From JBPBPI01 sp050954885 (lineage in GTDB: Bacteria > Pseudomonadota > Alphaproteobacteria > Caedimonadales > Caedimonadaceae): DNA of 27,284 bases. Shown here in pieces: positions 16,599-25,504 of this stretch; position 1 is the first letter of the stretch; every line of letters begins with the position of its first letter. The stretch spans positions 1 through 27,284 of the forward strand of contig JBPBPI010000147.1 in NCBI GenBank assembly GCA_050954885.1, given 5' to 3'. The notes beneath the pieces are model-generated. The model was not told where the DNA came from and ran no database searches. It saw only the letters and a list, made by a program, of their open reading frames with translations. The translations under genes were made by a program, and so were the position numbers.

Positions 16599-17516
16599 AT
16601 GTCTAAGAAATTTTTATTGTCCACCGCCCTGGTATTTGCCTTATTGGTAGGTAAAAGCTTTGCAACAGATGCAAACAAACCCCTTGAGTCTGAAGATGTA
16701 TCATCAATTATGCACATTGTCCCCGTTACATCTGAAGAAATTGCACCAATTGGTATAGATGATATGCCTAATGATACAATCACACATACTTTATCTTTTG
16801 CAGACGCAGCAGACTTGCGCGTGTTTGCGTTAACGTCAAAGGGCAACTATATTTTGGCTGAAAAAAGACTTCCGTACCTTAATACAAGTTTAAACTTAGA
16901 TTGCTTTGAACCAAACCCACCACTTTTTTTTAATGATACTTTTAAATCTGATCAAATTAGAATCTTTCTTGAAAAAAAGTTTGAAAATGGTGATTATAAC
17001 AACCTTACAACAGACCTTAATTTTATTATCCTATATGACATTATTAAATATTGTGAAATCCAAAATTATCGTCTTACTTCTTCTTTAAAAAAGATTATTG
17101 AAGAATGTAGACAACCTAAAAAATTTTCAGATTATGGAAAATTTTTATGTGAAAACTTTGAACAATTATATGATCAAATTTTTGAATTTAGGAGTTATGT
17201 TACTATTCACAATTATGACAAAAATATTTTTGAGGCAGAAAGATTTCATTATTTTCTTGAAATAATGACCATGAAACTACATAAAATTTTAGATTTTGGT
17301 CCAATTGAAAAATATTATCATTACAAACTGATAAAATTCTTACGTTTAGAAACCTTACAAAATTTTGATTTTAAAACTTTAAATTTAAAAGAATCTGATA
17401 AAGAAATTCTCCTCAATATTTCCTGGGAAATTAGACATCAAAAAGCCTCTCTAAAAGATTTTGATCATCCAAAATTTAATGAAATAGTAGAAACTTTCAA
17501 TTTGAAAGACTTATAA
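16599..17516 (+). CDS. Exported protein with an F-box-like motif, candidate effector
   Basis: A 305-aa protein. The signal peptide is residues 1-22 (KKFLLSTALVFALLVGKSFA). Residues 56-91, beginning MPNDTITHTLSFADAADLR and ending VFALTSKGNYILAEKRL, follow the F-box pattern (LPxEhhxxIhxxLxxxDLxxhxxVSKxW), which binds SKP1 in eukaryotic ubiquitin ligases. The remaining 200 residues are helical, rich in Phe, Lys and Glu, and not recognised. Intact ORF, with a promoter carrying a Fur-box-like site. F-box proteins are established effectors in Legionella and amoebal symbionts. The F-box call is by eye and moderate; a chance helical resemblance remains possible. Confidence 0.6.
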   Translation: MSKKFLLSTALVFALLVGKSFATDANKPLESEDVSSIMHIVPVTSEEIAPIGIDDMPNDTITHTLSFADAADLRVFALTSKGNYILAEKRLPYLNTSLNLDCFEPNPPLFFNDTFKSDQIRIFLEKKFENGDYNNLTTDLNFIILYDIIKYCEIQNYRLTSSLKKIIEECRQPKKFSDYGKFLCENFEQLYDQIFEFRSYVTIHNYDKNIFEAERFHYFLEIMTMKLHKILDFGPIEKYYHYKLIKFLRLETLQNFDFKTLNLKESDKEILLNISWEIRHQKASLKDFDHPKFNEIVETFNLKDL

Positions 17517-17564
17517 TAAAGATATAATAATTTTGAAAATTTTATTTTTTATATCAAATAAAAA

Positions 17565-18992
17565 CTATCCCACATCTTTTAAAACCAATAATTCTGGTGA
17601 TTGCAAATCCCGGGGGACATGATCAATTTGAATCAAAGGAGCCAAGTCGTCTTGGGACGAGCTGGCTTCCAAATCTTTAAACCGGCGGGCACTAGGCAAG
17701 ACACGGCTTTCCAAAGAGGACACTGTTTGATTATAGGCACGCACGGAACTGCCCAATGTTTGACCTAATTTGGTCAAATGACCGCCGACGTCGGACAGTC
17801 GCTTATAAAGTTCACGCCCCAGCTTTGAAATCTCTTGAGCATTTTCAGCAACCCTCTCTTGCCGCCAACCATAGGCAATTGAATTAAGTAGGGCAATCAG
17901 TGTCGCAGGCGTCGTTAAAATCACCTTCTTTTCAATGCCAAATTCAATGAGTTCCGGATCATGCTCGAGGGCTGCACTAAAGATGGTGTCGCTGGGTAAA
18001 AACATCACGACAAATTCAGGCGATTCGCCATCGCGGGCAAACTGGTCCCAATAACTTCTGGCACCCAGAGAGATAATATGGCCCCGAACATGTCGCGCGT
18101 GATCTTTTAAATAACTACGCCGCGGTCCCTCCTCTTGGGTTTCCAACGCATTGAGATAGGCGGCAAATGGCACCTTGGAATCGATAATGAGGCGCTTGCG
18201 TCCCGGCAAATGAACCACCATATCAGGACGGAGTCTAGACTCTTCGCCGTCTAACGTTACTTGCTCCAGAAAATCACAGTGGGCGTTCATACCGCTCATC
18301 TCGACCACACGACGCAATTGAATCTCACCCCACCGGCCACGAATGTGAGGGGCGCGTAAGGCTTTGACCAAATTAGAAGTCTCAGACCGCAAGTCTTTTT
18401 GAGATTGTACCAAATCGTTGACCTGATGACGCAACACATCATAGGCACTTAGTCTAATCTTTTCCAACTCACCAATTTTTTGATCGACACTTTGCAAAGA
18501 TTGTTGAAGCGGCGACACCAGATCCAAAATCACTTTTTCTTTTTGTTGAATATCACCTTTGGCGGTTTCATGAAACTTGGATAAGGTGGCCTCAGCCAAT
18601 TCTAAAAAAGACCTATTGTTGCGCTCAAGGGCTTGGGCAGAAAGGGCTTGGAAGGCATTGGACAATTCCTGACGGGCATGCTCGATAATGGTTAATTTCT
18701 CTTGAAATTGTTTACGCTCTTGGGTCAGTAAAACTTCGTATTCAGCATTTTTCGTCTTAGCCTGATTTAAATGATCCATCAATTGATTTTTGTCAGCACT
18801 GATTGCTTCGTAACGTTGGGCTTTGTCTTCTGCCAAAATCAAACGATCTCGAATTTCTTTAGACTCCTGGTTCAGTTCATCAAAACCAACTTGAGCCATC
18901 GCACGGGTGCGTAGCACCAACATCAATCCAATGCCCGCACCTAGACCAAGCCCAAATAAGAAAAAAATAAAATTATAGCCCTGTAATGTCAT
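17565..18992 (-). CDS. rmuC: DNA recombination protein RmuC
   Basis: A 475-aa protein. One N-terminal transmembrane helix (about 7-27), a long coiled coil (about 40-200), then the RmuC domain with HIRGRWGEIQLRRVVEMSGM, LRPDMVVHLPGRKRLIIDSKVPFAAYLNAL and FVVMFLPSDTIFSAALEHDPELIEFG. The domain resembles a nuclease fold and is linked to limiting DNA inversions and rearrangement. Monocistronic here. Length and motifs are normal. Confidence 0.94.
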   Translation of the reverse strand: MTLQGYNFIFFLFGLGLGAGIGLMLVLRTRAMAQVGFDELNQESKEIRDRLILAEDKAQRYEAISADKNQLMDHLNQAKTKNAEYEVLLTQERKQFQEKLTIIEHARQELSNAFQALSAQALERNNRSFLELAEATLSKFHETAKGDIQQKEKVILDLVSPLQQSLQSVDQKIGELEKIRLSAYDVLRHQVNDLVQSQKDLRSETSNLVKALRAPHIRGRWGEIQLRRVVEMSGMNAHCDFLEQVTLDGEESRLRPDMVVHLPGRKRLIIDSKVPFAAYLNALETQEEGPRRSYLKDHARHVRGHIISLGARSYWDQFARDGESPEFVVMFLPSDTIFSAALEHDPELIEFGIEKKVILTTPATLIALLNSIAYGWRQERVAENAQEISKLGRELYKRLSDVGGHLTKLGQTLGSSVRAYNQTVSSLESRVLPSARRFKDLEASSSQDDLAPLIQIDHVPRDLQSPELLVLKDVG

Positions 18993-19189
18993 TAAAATTG
19001 AAGCCTTTAATTATTTTATGATCATTTCATTAGATAACATCTAAATAATCTTTGTCAAAGTCCCCAACCAAAAATTATAATTTTCTCATTAAAATAAAAA
19101 AGTATTATTTAAATAAATATTTTGACGATATTAAGTAAAAATAAATTTATATTTAAGTTAGTTTTAATAATTGTCGAATTATTATTAAT

Positions 19190-19205
19190 AATAAAAATTT
19201 TTATT
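19190..19205. repeat. 16-bp AT palindrome upstream of the C1A protease gene
   Basis: AATAAAAA (19190-19197) followed by its exact reverse complement. It ends 18 nt before the ATG at 19224. It may be an operator or simply AT-rich background; a TTGTCGAA lies just upstream at about 19171. Confidence 0.3.
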
Positions 19206-19223
19206 AATTATTGAGATCAAGTT

Positions 19224-20447
19224 ATGTTTTTATTTAAGAAAATATTGTTTATAAATTTAGTTATTTTGCTTAATTGTACATTTTTAATGTCGAGCATGAC
19301 TTTAACCCATCCTTTTACAGGATACGATCAACTTGATGAATCTTTTTCTTCTTCTCCTTATCATAAAGGATTATCTTCTTCATCTTTGGACACTCGAAGG
19401 TTAATTGAAGAATATAATTATAAACGATTTGGATCTTTAACACAAATTTGGGAAGAAAAAGAAGGAATTGATAAAAAAGCTCTCCCTAAATTTGCCGATC
19501 TTACACCCTATGCTGTGATTTTAGATCAAGAAACATTGGGATCTTGTGCTGCCAATTGTGCCGCACAAGCTATTCGTGTGGTTAAGACAATTCAATTGAT
19601 AAACCTTCAACCTACAATGTCAATTAGAGATGCAAAAAGACAGATCAGCACCTTGTCACGACTTTATACGTACTATTATACACGTCAATATGACAGCCAA
19701 GAAGGTCAAGATTTAACCCAAGAAGATTGTGGTACCAGCATTGCATCTACATTATGGTCACTGCATCATCAAGGCGCGCCTAATGAAGAAGAATGGCCTT
19801 ACGACATTAAAAAATTTAAAGATATGCCACCCCGTAAAGTTAATGCGCATGCCAAACACAACCAAGTGTTATCTGATTTTCACAGTGAAGCCATCAAAGT
19901 CGGTCATGTCTCTGAGATCAAAAGTGCTATTGCTCAAGGCTATCCTGTGTTGGCCGGTATTATATTTAACGAGCGTGATTACAGTCATGGATACTTAAAA
20001 ATGCCAATTCATCATAAGATGAAGTTAGGAGAAAGACATGGTGTGACAATTTTAGGATATGAAGATCATGACAAAACCAATGGTTACAAAGGACATTTTA
20101 TTGCAGCCAATTGTTGGGGCACCAAATGGGGTATCAAAAGTTATGGCCAAGGCGGATTTTTTAAAATTCCCTATGAATTTATCAAAGATAGTCGGCTGAC
20201 ACTGGAACTTTGGCACATCACAGCCGCAAGCCTGTCGGATATTATTGAATCCCCCATGGTTAATCCACAATTTAAACTGGAGCATGTTGATTTAGAATTT
20301 TTGAAATATATGATGGTTGTGGTACATAAAGATATCTCAAAAATTGAAAATTCGTCTCTCACGCGGAAATCAAAATCCCATAACGTTGAGCAACTGCGCG
20401 CTGATTACGACATCATTTTGCGGACATTGCATAAACTGATTGCTTAA
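19224..20447 (+). CDS. Exported papain-like (C1A) cysteine protease
   Basis: A 407-aa protein. Signal peptide/hydrophobic start at residues 4-22. A pro-like segment runs to about residue 85. The protease domain has Gln102 six residues before Cys108 (DQETLGSCAANCAAQAI), as in papain's oxyanion Gln and nucleophile; His272 in RHGVTILGYED; and Asn296 in NCWGTKWG (papain 'NSWG..WG'), with GGFFKIPYEFI after it. The usual Trp after the nucleophile Cys is Ala. About 80 residues follow the domain. Secretion to the periplasm or the host is likely; target unknown. The ORF ends 5 bp from the convergent HicA-like gene. Catalytic set complete, so activity is expected. Confidence 0.88.
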   Translation: MFLFKKILFINLVILLNCTFLMSSMTLTHPFTGYDQLDESFSSSPYHKGLSSSSLDTRRLIEEYNYKRFGSLTQIWEEKEGIDKKALPKFADLTPYAVILDQETLGSCAANCAAQAIRVVKTIQLINLQPTMSIRDAKRQISTLSRLYTYYYTRQYDSQEGQDLTQEDCGTSIASTLWSLHHQGAPNEEEWPYDIKKFKDMPPRKVNAHAKHNQVLSDFHSEAIKVGHVSEIKSAIAQGYPVLAGIIFNERDYSHGYLKMPIHHKMKLGERHGVTILGYEDHDKTNGYKGHFIAANCWGTKWGIKSYGQGGFFKIPYEFIKDSRLTLELWHITAASLSDIIESPMVNPQFKLEHVDLEFLKYMMVVVHKDISKIENSSLTRKSKSHNVEQLRADYDIILRTLHKLIA

Positions 20448-20452
20448 TTATA

Positions 20453-21712
20453 TTATTCTGACTCTAATCTGTCTGACCTTGGTTTAATATGATCAGGTGT
20501 CAGACCACATTCAGTTAAATATTTTTTAAGATATTTAGTAGACTCACAACCATATTCTGAGGCCTTACCATGAGGGCGCCATGTTCCACCAATTATTTTA
20601 TTTCCTTCGTTATTTTTATAAATAAGCTTAACATGAGAAGAACCTGTACTTTCATCGATCTGACCGCCCAAATTTACGAATAAAGATTTAAAATCACTAT
20701 ACATAAATCCAGCATTTGATTGCCAGAAACTATCAAATAAAGTTAATAGTTTTCCACTGATATAATGTGTAACTTCAGGAATATTATCTAGTGGCTCATC
20801 AGAACTTGATACTTTTTGTAGGTCATCAACTAAGTCAGCTTGAGCAGGTATCTCAGGACGCGTTTTTATTTTTTCTTTAACAGTCATCGGTTTGTAACGC
20901 TCTGCTACACGATAGCATTCATCACCAAATTCTTTTTCAACTCCTATTGTTAAAATATCGACCAAAGTTTGATCTTGAACTTTTTCAGCAATCTCTTGTT
21001 GTCCAATAGATTCAATAGGCATTACATTTTTCTTTGCTTGAGTATAATTTTTACGTGGGGTATTTGGTTTTTTCTTACATTGATTATTTTTTAATCTATT
21101 GTTTCCTACTGTTTGAGAAACCTTGGGTTGATTATATTTTGAATACATAAAATCTATATTTTCATAAATCTTTTCAACTCTTGTTTTTAATTTTTTATCC
21201 TTAATAACATTATCAACTAATTTTTTGATGTAAGGTGGTGGAACCATCATTGTTCCATACTGAATATAATCTAATTTTCCTTTGTTATTTCTGTCAAAAA
21301 GTATCGGGTTTAAATCAAAAATTTGTCCATAATTTATAACGTCCTTAAAACTTTCATCAAGTGTTTGACTACTTTCTTTATCACCATTCAAAAATTTTTC
21401 GAAATTAGGCATAATTCTAACACATAAGTACTGCAAGTTTTTTTCTTTATCAAAACTTAATAATTTATAGGTTATTTTATTTATTTTATTTAAAAATAAA
21501 AATCGATCATTCATTTGCGTAACAGATATCTTTTCCATATAATTTAATTTATTATAGTATTTAGGTAAAGTTGTGGTTAATTCAAAAATTTCTTTTGAAG
21601 ATGATTTTGATCTAAACATATTTTCAAAACTTATTAATTTTACATAACTTATTGAATTGCGTGCATAGATCATATCATTAAAAAATTCTTCAAGGCTTGT
21701 TTTTGATATCAA
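20453..21712 (-). CDS. Protein with C-terminal HicA-like domain; probable distal part of a split exported protein
   Basis: A 419-aa reading frame from TTG 21712. Residues 1-190 are helical and unrecognised; 190-310 are low-complexity/linker. The C-terminal 80 residues (FKSLFVNLGGQIDESTGSS through HVKLIYKN, then GTWRPHG and CESTKYLKKYLTECGL) follow the HicA mRNA-interferase layout: a helix, 'GSxH', a strand, 'PxH', then 'tlrsILkqaGl'. The frame has no ATG near its start and stays open upstream to a TAA at 21764-21766, and the ORF before that stop is in the same frame and has a signal peptide. So the natural gene was probably 20453-22087. No HicB-like antitoxin is adjacent. Confidence 0.55.
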   Translation of the reverse strand: MISKTSLEEFFNDMIYARNSISYVKLISFENMFRSKSSSKEIFELTTTLPKYYNKLNYMEKISVTQMNDRFLFLNKINKITYKLLSFDKEKNLQYLCVRIMPNFEKFLNGDKESSQTLDESFKDVINYGQIFDLNPILFDRNNKGKLDYIQYGTMMVPPPYIKKLVDNVIKDKKLKTRVEKIYENIDFMYSKYNQPKVSQTVGNNRLKNNQCKKKPNTPRKNYTQAKKNVMPIESIGQQEIAEKVQDQTLVDILTIGVEKEFGDECYRVAERYKPMTVKEKIKTRPEIPAQADLVDDLQKVSSSDEPLDNIPEVTHYISGKLLTLFDSFWQSNAGFMYSDFKSLFVNLGGQIDESTGSSHVKLIYKNNEGNKIIGGTWRPHGKASEYGCESTKYLKKYLTECGLTPDHIKPRSDRLESE

Positions 21713-21763
21713 ATCTTTTCTATTAAAATTTAAATATATATTGTTAAACCAGAAATATACATC

Positions 21764-22087
21764 TTAACAAAGTTCATAACCTTTAATTGCGGTTAGAATT
21801 TTTCTATTTAAATAATCATCATAATCATTTCGAGATTTTGTAGAATCTCGAAAAATTTTCTCAACTTCAGTTTGCCAATTTTCATCCAAAATATTATTAA
21901 ATTTATTTTTAAGATTTTTATAAAATTCTTTTGTATCATTTTCAAAAGCGAGATAAGACGTAATAGTATTTCCCAATTTTTGTCTTGATTTTTGATAATT
22001 TTTTTCTTTTAAGAAATCATTTTCACAAGCAAATATTTGAAAAAACATAGAATATATTAAAAAAGTACCAAAAAAAAATTTTATCAT
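21764..22087 (-). CDS. Exported protein fragment (N-terminal part of a stop-interrupted gene)
   Basis: A 107-aa ORF with a signal peptide (KFFFGTFLIYSMFFQIFA, then Cys). The Cys after the Ala may be a lipobox-like site. The rest is helical and rich in Asn and Lys. It ends at TAA 21764-21766, after which the same frame runs on (DVYFWFNNIYLNF) into the 20453-21712 ORF without another stop. Together they would make about 543 residues. Either it is a recent nonsense mutation or a short exported protein in its own right. Confidence 0.55.
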   Translation of the reverse strand: MIKFFFGTFLIYSMFFQIFACENDFLKEKNYQKSRQKLGNTITSYLAFENDTKEFYKNLKNKFNNILDENWQTEVEKIFRDSTKSRNDYDDYLNRKILTAIKGYELC

Positions 22088-22353
22088 AAATTTGAAAGAC
22101 CTAGTTTTATTAGAAAGTAATTTTATATATATTTATTTTTTAACAAATAGTCAATAATATATCTATGATAACACGTTGATGAAAAAAAATTTATGCTGCA
22201 CGAAATCCAAATTAGTTTTGTAAAATCAATTCAATATCTAGTTCAGATTAAGATTCGCAATTTTAAAAGAATTTAGGTATACTCATCGAAACTAAAACAA
22301 TGAGATTATTATTTAAACTTAATTGTTAAACCAAAATTATAAAGAGAGATTGC

Positions 22354-23040
22354 ATGCGCGTTCCTATCATGTCTCCCCTTCATCGTGAAGGCTGGGTTTT
22401 TGTTATCATTTTCTTTGTTTGCACCTTGATGATGGGATTTGTCTCAACCTTTTTAGGATGGGTTGGGATTATCTTGACTGGGTGGTGCGCTTATTTCTTT
22501 CGAGATCCTGCCCGCGTCACGCCCACACGCCCTGGATTGATTGTGAGTCCCGGTGACGGATTTATCCAAGCCATCACCAAAGCATTACCACCGGCAGAGT
22601 TGTCTTTAGCAGGCGATAATTGGACCCGTATCAGTATTTTCTTAAGTGTCTTTGACGTCCATATCAACCGTGTTCCTTGCGATGGGACAATTACCAAAAG
22701 TGTGTATCATGCTGGTAAATTTTTCAATGCATCGTTGGATAAAGCCAGCATTCATAACGAGCGTCAAGCAATCGCTATGGTTGATCCTCAGGGTCGTGAG
22801 CTTGCTTTCGTTCAAATTGCGGGTCTCATTGCCCGTCGTATTTTATGCCATGTCAGCGAAAATCAAGCAGTACGTGCTGGCGAGCGTTTTGGCATGATTC
22901 GCTTCGGCAGCCGGGTTGATCTTTACTTGCCGGATGGAATTGCTCCTCTTGTCATAGAAGGTCAACGTGTCATTGGCGGTGAAACCATTATGGCAGACTT
23001 TACAACACCTGAGCCTGAACGCATTGGCGAGGTGCGCTAG
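22354..23040 (+). CDS. psd: Phosphatidylserine decarboxylase (short proenzyme type)
   Basis: A 228-aa inner-membrane protein with N-terminal hydrophobic helices (about 14-48). FDVHINRVP (100-108) carries the conserved Asp and His. The self-cleavage site is Gly185-Ser186 in RFGSRVD, where Ser becomes the pyruvoyl prosthetic group. It decarboxylates phosphatidylserine to phosphatidylethanolamine. The next gene makes its substrate: the TAG stop is immediately followed by the ATG of pssA. Start at 22354 after a GAGAGA; an ATG at 22369 is an alternative. Confidence 0.95.
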   Translation: MRVPIMSPLHREGWVFVIIFFVCTLMMGFVSTFLGWVGIILTGWCAYFFRDPARVTPTRPGLIVSPGDGFIQAITKALPPAELSLAGDNWTRISIFLSVFDVHINRVPCDGTITKSVYHAGKFFNASLDKASIHNERQAIAMVDPQGRELAFVQIAGLIARRILCHVSENQAVRAGERFGMIRFGSRVDLYLPDGIAPLVIEGQRVIGGETIMADFTTPEPERIGEVR

Positions 23041-23847
23041 ATGGCCCGTAAGGAATCTTCTGGCAAACCTTTGGTATCGTCTCTTAAAAAGACATCCCCC
23101 GGCCGTCTGCAAAATTTGTCGGTGACGCGTTTAATTCCTAATATTGCCACCATCATTGCTCTTTGTATGGGAATGTCTTCCATACGATTTGTGTTATTGA
23201 ATCAATACGATTATGCTTTGGCAGCCATATTAACCGCTGCTTTTTTTGATACGCTCGATGGCAGGCTGGCGCGTCTTTTAGGTGCTGCCAGCGACTTTGG
23301 CGCTGAATTAGATTCTTTATCAGATTTCATTAGTTTTGGTGTTGCCCCTGCGATCATTTTATATGTTATTTCGTTAAAGACACTAAATGGTATGGGATGG
23401 AGTGTCAGTCTGATTTTTGCGGTTTGCCAGGGATTGCGTTTGGCAAGGTTTAATACGGCTTTAAGGGCACCTAATGTTAATCAACAACCAGCTTGGAAAA
23501 AAGATTTCTTTGTCGGCGTTCCTGCGCCAGTAAGTGCCATGATTGCCTTATTTCCCTTAGAAATTCATTTGGCAACTCGATATGATTTTTTTCTCAATCC
23601 TTTCTTTGTCGCAATTTTTATGATCGGTGCCGGTATTTTAGCAATTAGCCGGTTACCAACGTTCTCCCTAAAGAATTTTCAAATTCCTCAGAAAATGGTG
23701 CTACCGGTTATGTTATTAGTTGGTATTACGGTGGCTGCCTTCATTAGCGATGTTTGGCTGACACTGTCATGTCTTGTGCTGATTTATTTGGCGGTCATTC
23801 CTTTCAGTGTTCGCAATCACCGCCGTATGACTCTTGGTGGACATTAA
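23041..23847 (+). CDS. pssA: CDP-diacylglycerol-serine O-phosphatidyltransferase
   Basis: A 268-aa polytopic enzyme that condenses CDP-diacylglycerol with serine. The CDP-alcohol phosphatidyltransferase motif is complete: D70-T-L-D73-G-R-L-A-R through G87, D91 and D95 (DFGAELDSLSDFISFG). The N-terminal 30 residues are basic and cytosolic. No gap to psd upstream, so an operon. The stop overlaps the convergent ppa gene by 4 nt. Confidence 0.95.
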   Translation: MARKESSGKPLVSSLKKTSPGRLQNLSVTRLIPNIATIIALCMGMSSIRFVLLNQYDYALAAILTAAFFDTLDGRLARLLGAASDFGAELDSLSDFISFGVAPAIILYVISLKTLNGMGWSVSLIFAVCQGLRLARFNTALRAPNVNQQPAWKKDFFVGVPAPVSAMIALFPLEIHLATRYDFFLNPFFVAIFMIGAGILAISRLPTFSLKNFQIPQKMVLPVMLLVGITVAAFISDVWLTLSCLVLIYLAVIPFSVRNHRRMTLGGH

Positions 23848-24383
23848 GCAGAAACTTTCGATTCGTCTTTCAGGTAATACTTTGAAATTAAGTCAGCCGC
23901 TTCTTGGGCCGATCCCCAATGAGAAATTTTAACCCATTTGTTTTTCTCAAGATCTTTGTAATGTTCAAAAAAATGAACAATTTGATCACAAAAAATTTGC
24001 GGCATATCGCTGTACTCTTTGATATTTGAATAAAAAGGATCCAACTTATCAACTGGCACCATAAGTAATTTTTCGTCCATGCCGGCTTCGTCTTCCATAT
24101 AAAGCACACCGATGGGGCGTGACCTTATAACAGATCCAGCAATTACAGGAATTGTACCAATGACCATAGCGTCCAAAGCATCGCCATCTTCGGCCAATGT
24201 TTGAGGAATAAAGCCGTAATTGGTTGGATAAAACATAGGCGTTTGTAAAAAACGATCGACAAACAACGCACCCGATGCCTTATCAATTTCATACTTAACA
24301 GGCCCGCCCCCAAAAGGGATTTCAATAAAAACATTGACATCCCAAGGCAAATTTTTACCCACTGATAATTCCCTTAAGTTCAT
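23844..24383 (-). CDS. ppa: Inorganic pyrophosphatase (family I)
   Basis: A 179-aa cytosolic enzyme that hydrolyses pyrophosphate. The metal-binding signature is EDGDALDAMV, with Asp66, Asp68 and Asp71. FIEIPFGGGPVKYEIDK (19-35) and YPTNYGFIPQT are also standard for the family. AAGGA lies 7 nt before the ATG. It overlaps pssA tail to tail by 4 nt. Confidence 0.96.
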   Translation of the reverse strand: MNLRELSVGKNLPWDVNVFIEIPFGGGPVKYEIDKASGALFVDRFLQTPMFYPTNYGFIPQTLAEDGDALDAMVIGTIPVIAGSVIRSRPIGVLYMEDEAGMDEKLLMVPVDKLDPFYSNIKEYSDMPQIFCDQIVHFFEHYKDLEKNKWVKISHWGSAQEAADLISKYYLKDESKVSA

Positions 24384-24506
24384 TTGAAAATCCTTATGAT
24401 TTTGTTAAATTAACGGGTCGATCTTAACCAGGTGTTGAAAGTAGAGCAAGGTTAAATTATTATTTTTGGTTTGAATATTTAAGTTTATTAGAAAAACAAA
24501 ATAGTC

Positions 24507-24539
24507 CTGATGTGATTGACATAAAATGCATCACATCAG
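24507..24539 (-). terminator. Hairpin downstream of the exported GNAT gene
   Basis: Perfect 10-bp arms CTGATGTGAT (24507-24516) and ATCACATCAG (24530-24539) with a 13-nt loop. On the minus strand a loose T-rich stretch follows (ATTTTGTTTTTC), so it fits a weak terminator for the gene ending at 24573. Confidence 0.55.
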
Positions 24540-24572
24540 AAACAAAAATCAAGATAAGCTTAGCTACTTTGA

Positions 24573-25250
24573 CTATTTCTTACTTTTCCAACTAAAAGGC
24601 GTGTCAAGAGGTCGTTTAAATTTTTCATCTTGAAATTCTGTCACGACGCCTCGCTCAAATCCATAGTTTGGAAAAAATTTTTGACATATAGGATTTCTAA
24701 GATCAGAAAATGCGTATTTCACATTGGTACGTGTATTCACAAATTCTAAAAAATATTTGAGACAAGCTTGAGAAAATCCTTTTCCTCTATTTTTTGAAGA
24801 AGTAGCGACGCTTTCTACAATAAAATAACTTGCCCGATTTTTTGTGGCAGGAACATACTCATACTCTAAAAGTGAATTATAAGGCGTAACACCTCGTCCG
24901 AAATCACTAAACCTTCCACCCATATAATCTATTGTTGTTGGATTTGTATTTTTGGAATAGAGAGCAACTCTACCATAATTACTTCCACGATAAAAACCAT
25001 TGGCTATGTAAAATTCTTGATCACCTTCTTTATAATTAAATGAATAATTTTCTTGAAGTGTTAACCAATTTTTGTTTGTAAAATCATTTTCTGTTTTTTC
25101 TGACGCTAAATACTCTTCAAATTTTATTTTATTTGAGTTCAAAGCAATTGCACCTTCAATTTGCTCTTCTTTTAAAAAAGTCGTTGAATAACACGACTGA
25201 TTTATTGATATCATTACCATAAAAACTGCTGATAAAAGACGAAAAGACAT
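24573..25250 (-). CDS. Exported GNAT-like acetyltransferase (intact paralog)
   Basis: A 225-aa protein from ATG 25250, chosen over 25289 because the paralog at 26369 begins at the matching residue (MxFRLLS) and an AAGG precedes it. Signal peptide FRLLSAVFMVMISINQSCYS. The C-terminal half has GNAT features: RASYFIVESVATSSKNRGKG (acetyl-CoA loop NRGKGFSQA) and LRNPICQKFFPNYGFERG, the usual 'FYxxxGF' end. A signal peptide on a GNAT is unusual, since acetyl-CoA is cytosolic, and suggests action in a host cell (inference). A near-duplicate lies beyond tRNA-Pro. Confidence 0.75.
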   Translation of the reverse strand: MSFRLLSAVFMVMISINQSCYSTTFLKEEQIEGAIALNSNKIKFEEYLASEKTENDFTNKNWLTLQENYSFNYKEGDQEFYIANGFYRGSNYGRVALYSKNTNPTTIDYMGGRFSDFGRGVTPYNSLLEYEYVPATKNRASYFIVESVATSSKNRGKGFSQACLKYFLEFVNTRTNVKYAFSDLRNPICQKFFPNYGFERGVVTEFQDEKFKRPLDTPFSWKSKK

Positions 25251-25304
25251 TTTAAAACCTTTTTTAAAAATTAAATTTGTTAACACCAATAATACAAGTA
25301 AATC

Positions 25305-25323
25305 AATTATAAATTTTTGACAA
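25305..25323. repeat. Shared 19-bp motif upstream of exported GNAT genes
   Basis: The 19-mer AATTATAAATTTTTGACAA is identical at 25305-25323 and 26428-26446, about 55-60 nt upstream of the two paralogous ATGs. It may be a conserved promoter or operator, or simply part of the duplication. Its end matches the 15791 palindrome. Confidence 0.45.
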
Positions 25324-25504
25324 CCAGTAAAATTAAAGATTTATATTAAATTAAGAAATGATATGATTTTTCGAAATTATTTTTTCATACTTTAGTTTTA
25401 TTTATCTTCTTTTTAATACAAAAATTAATAAAAAGACTTTTCGTCAGATAATAACTCTTTGTCCTTGTCAGGCCAATAAATCATCGATATAGTCCCGACA
25501 TGAT

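Noticed and set aside
10002..22087. Stop-codon recoding: in-frame stops in three genes (TGA 10465; TAA 10116, 14497 and 21764) followed by open frame
   Set aside because: Both TAA and TGA are involved, frameshifts occur in two of the same genes, and all intact genes end normally with TAA, TAG or TGA. Pseudogene decay is simpler.
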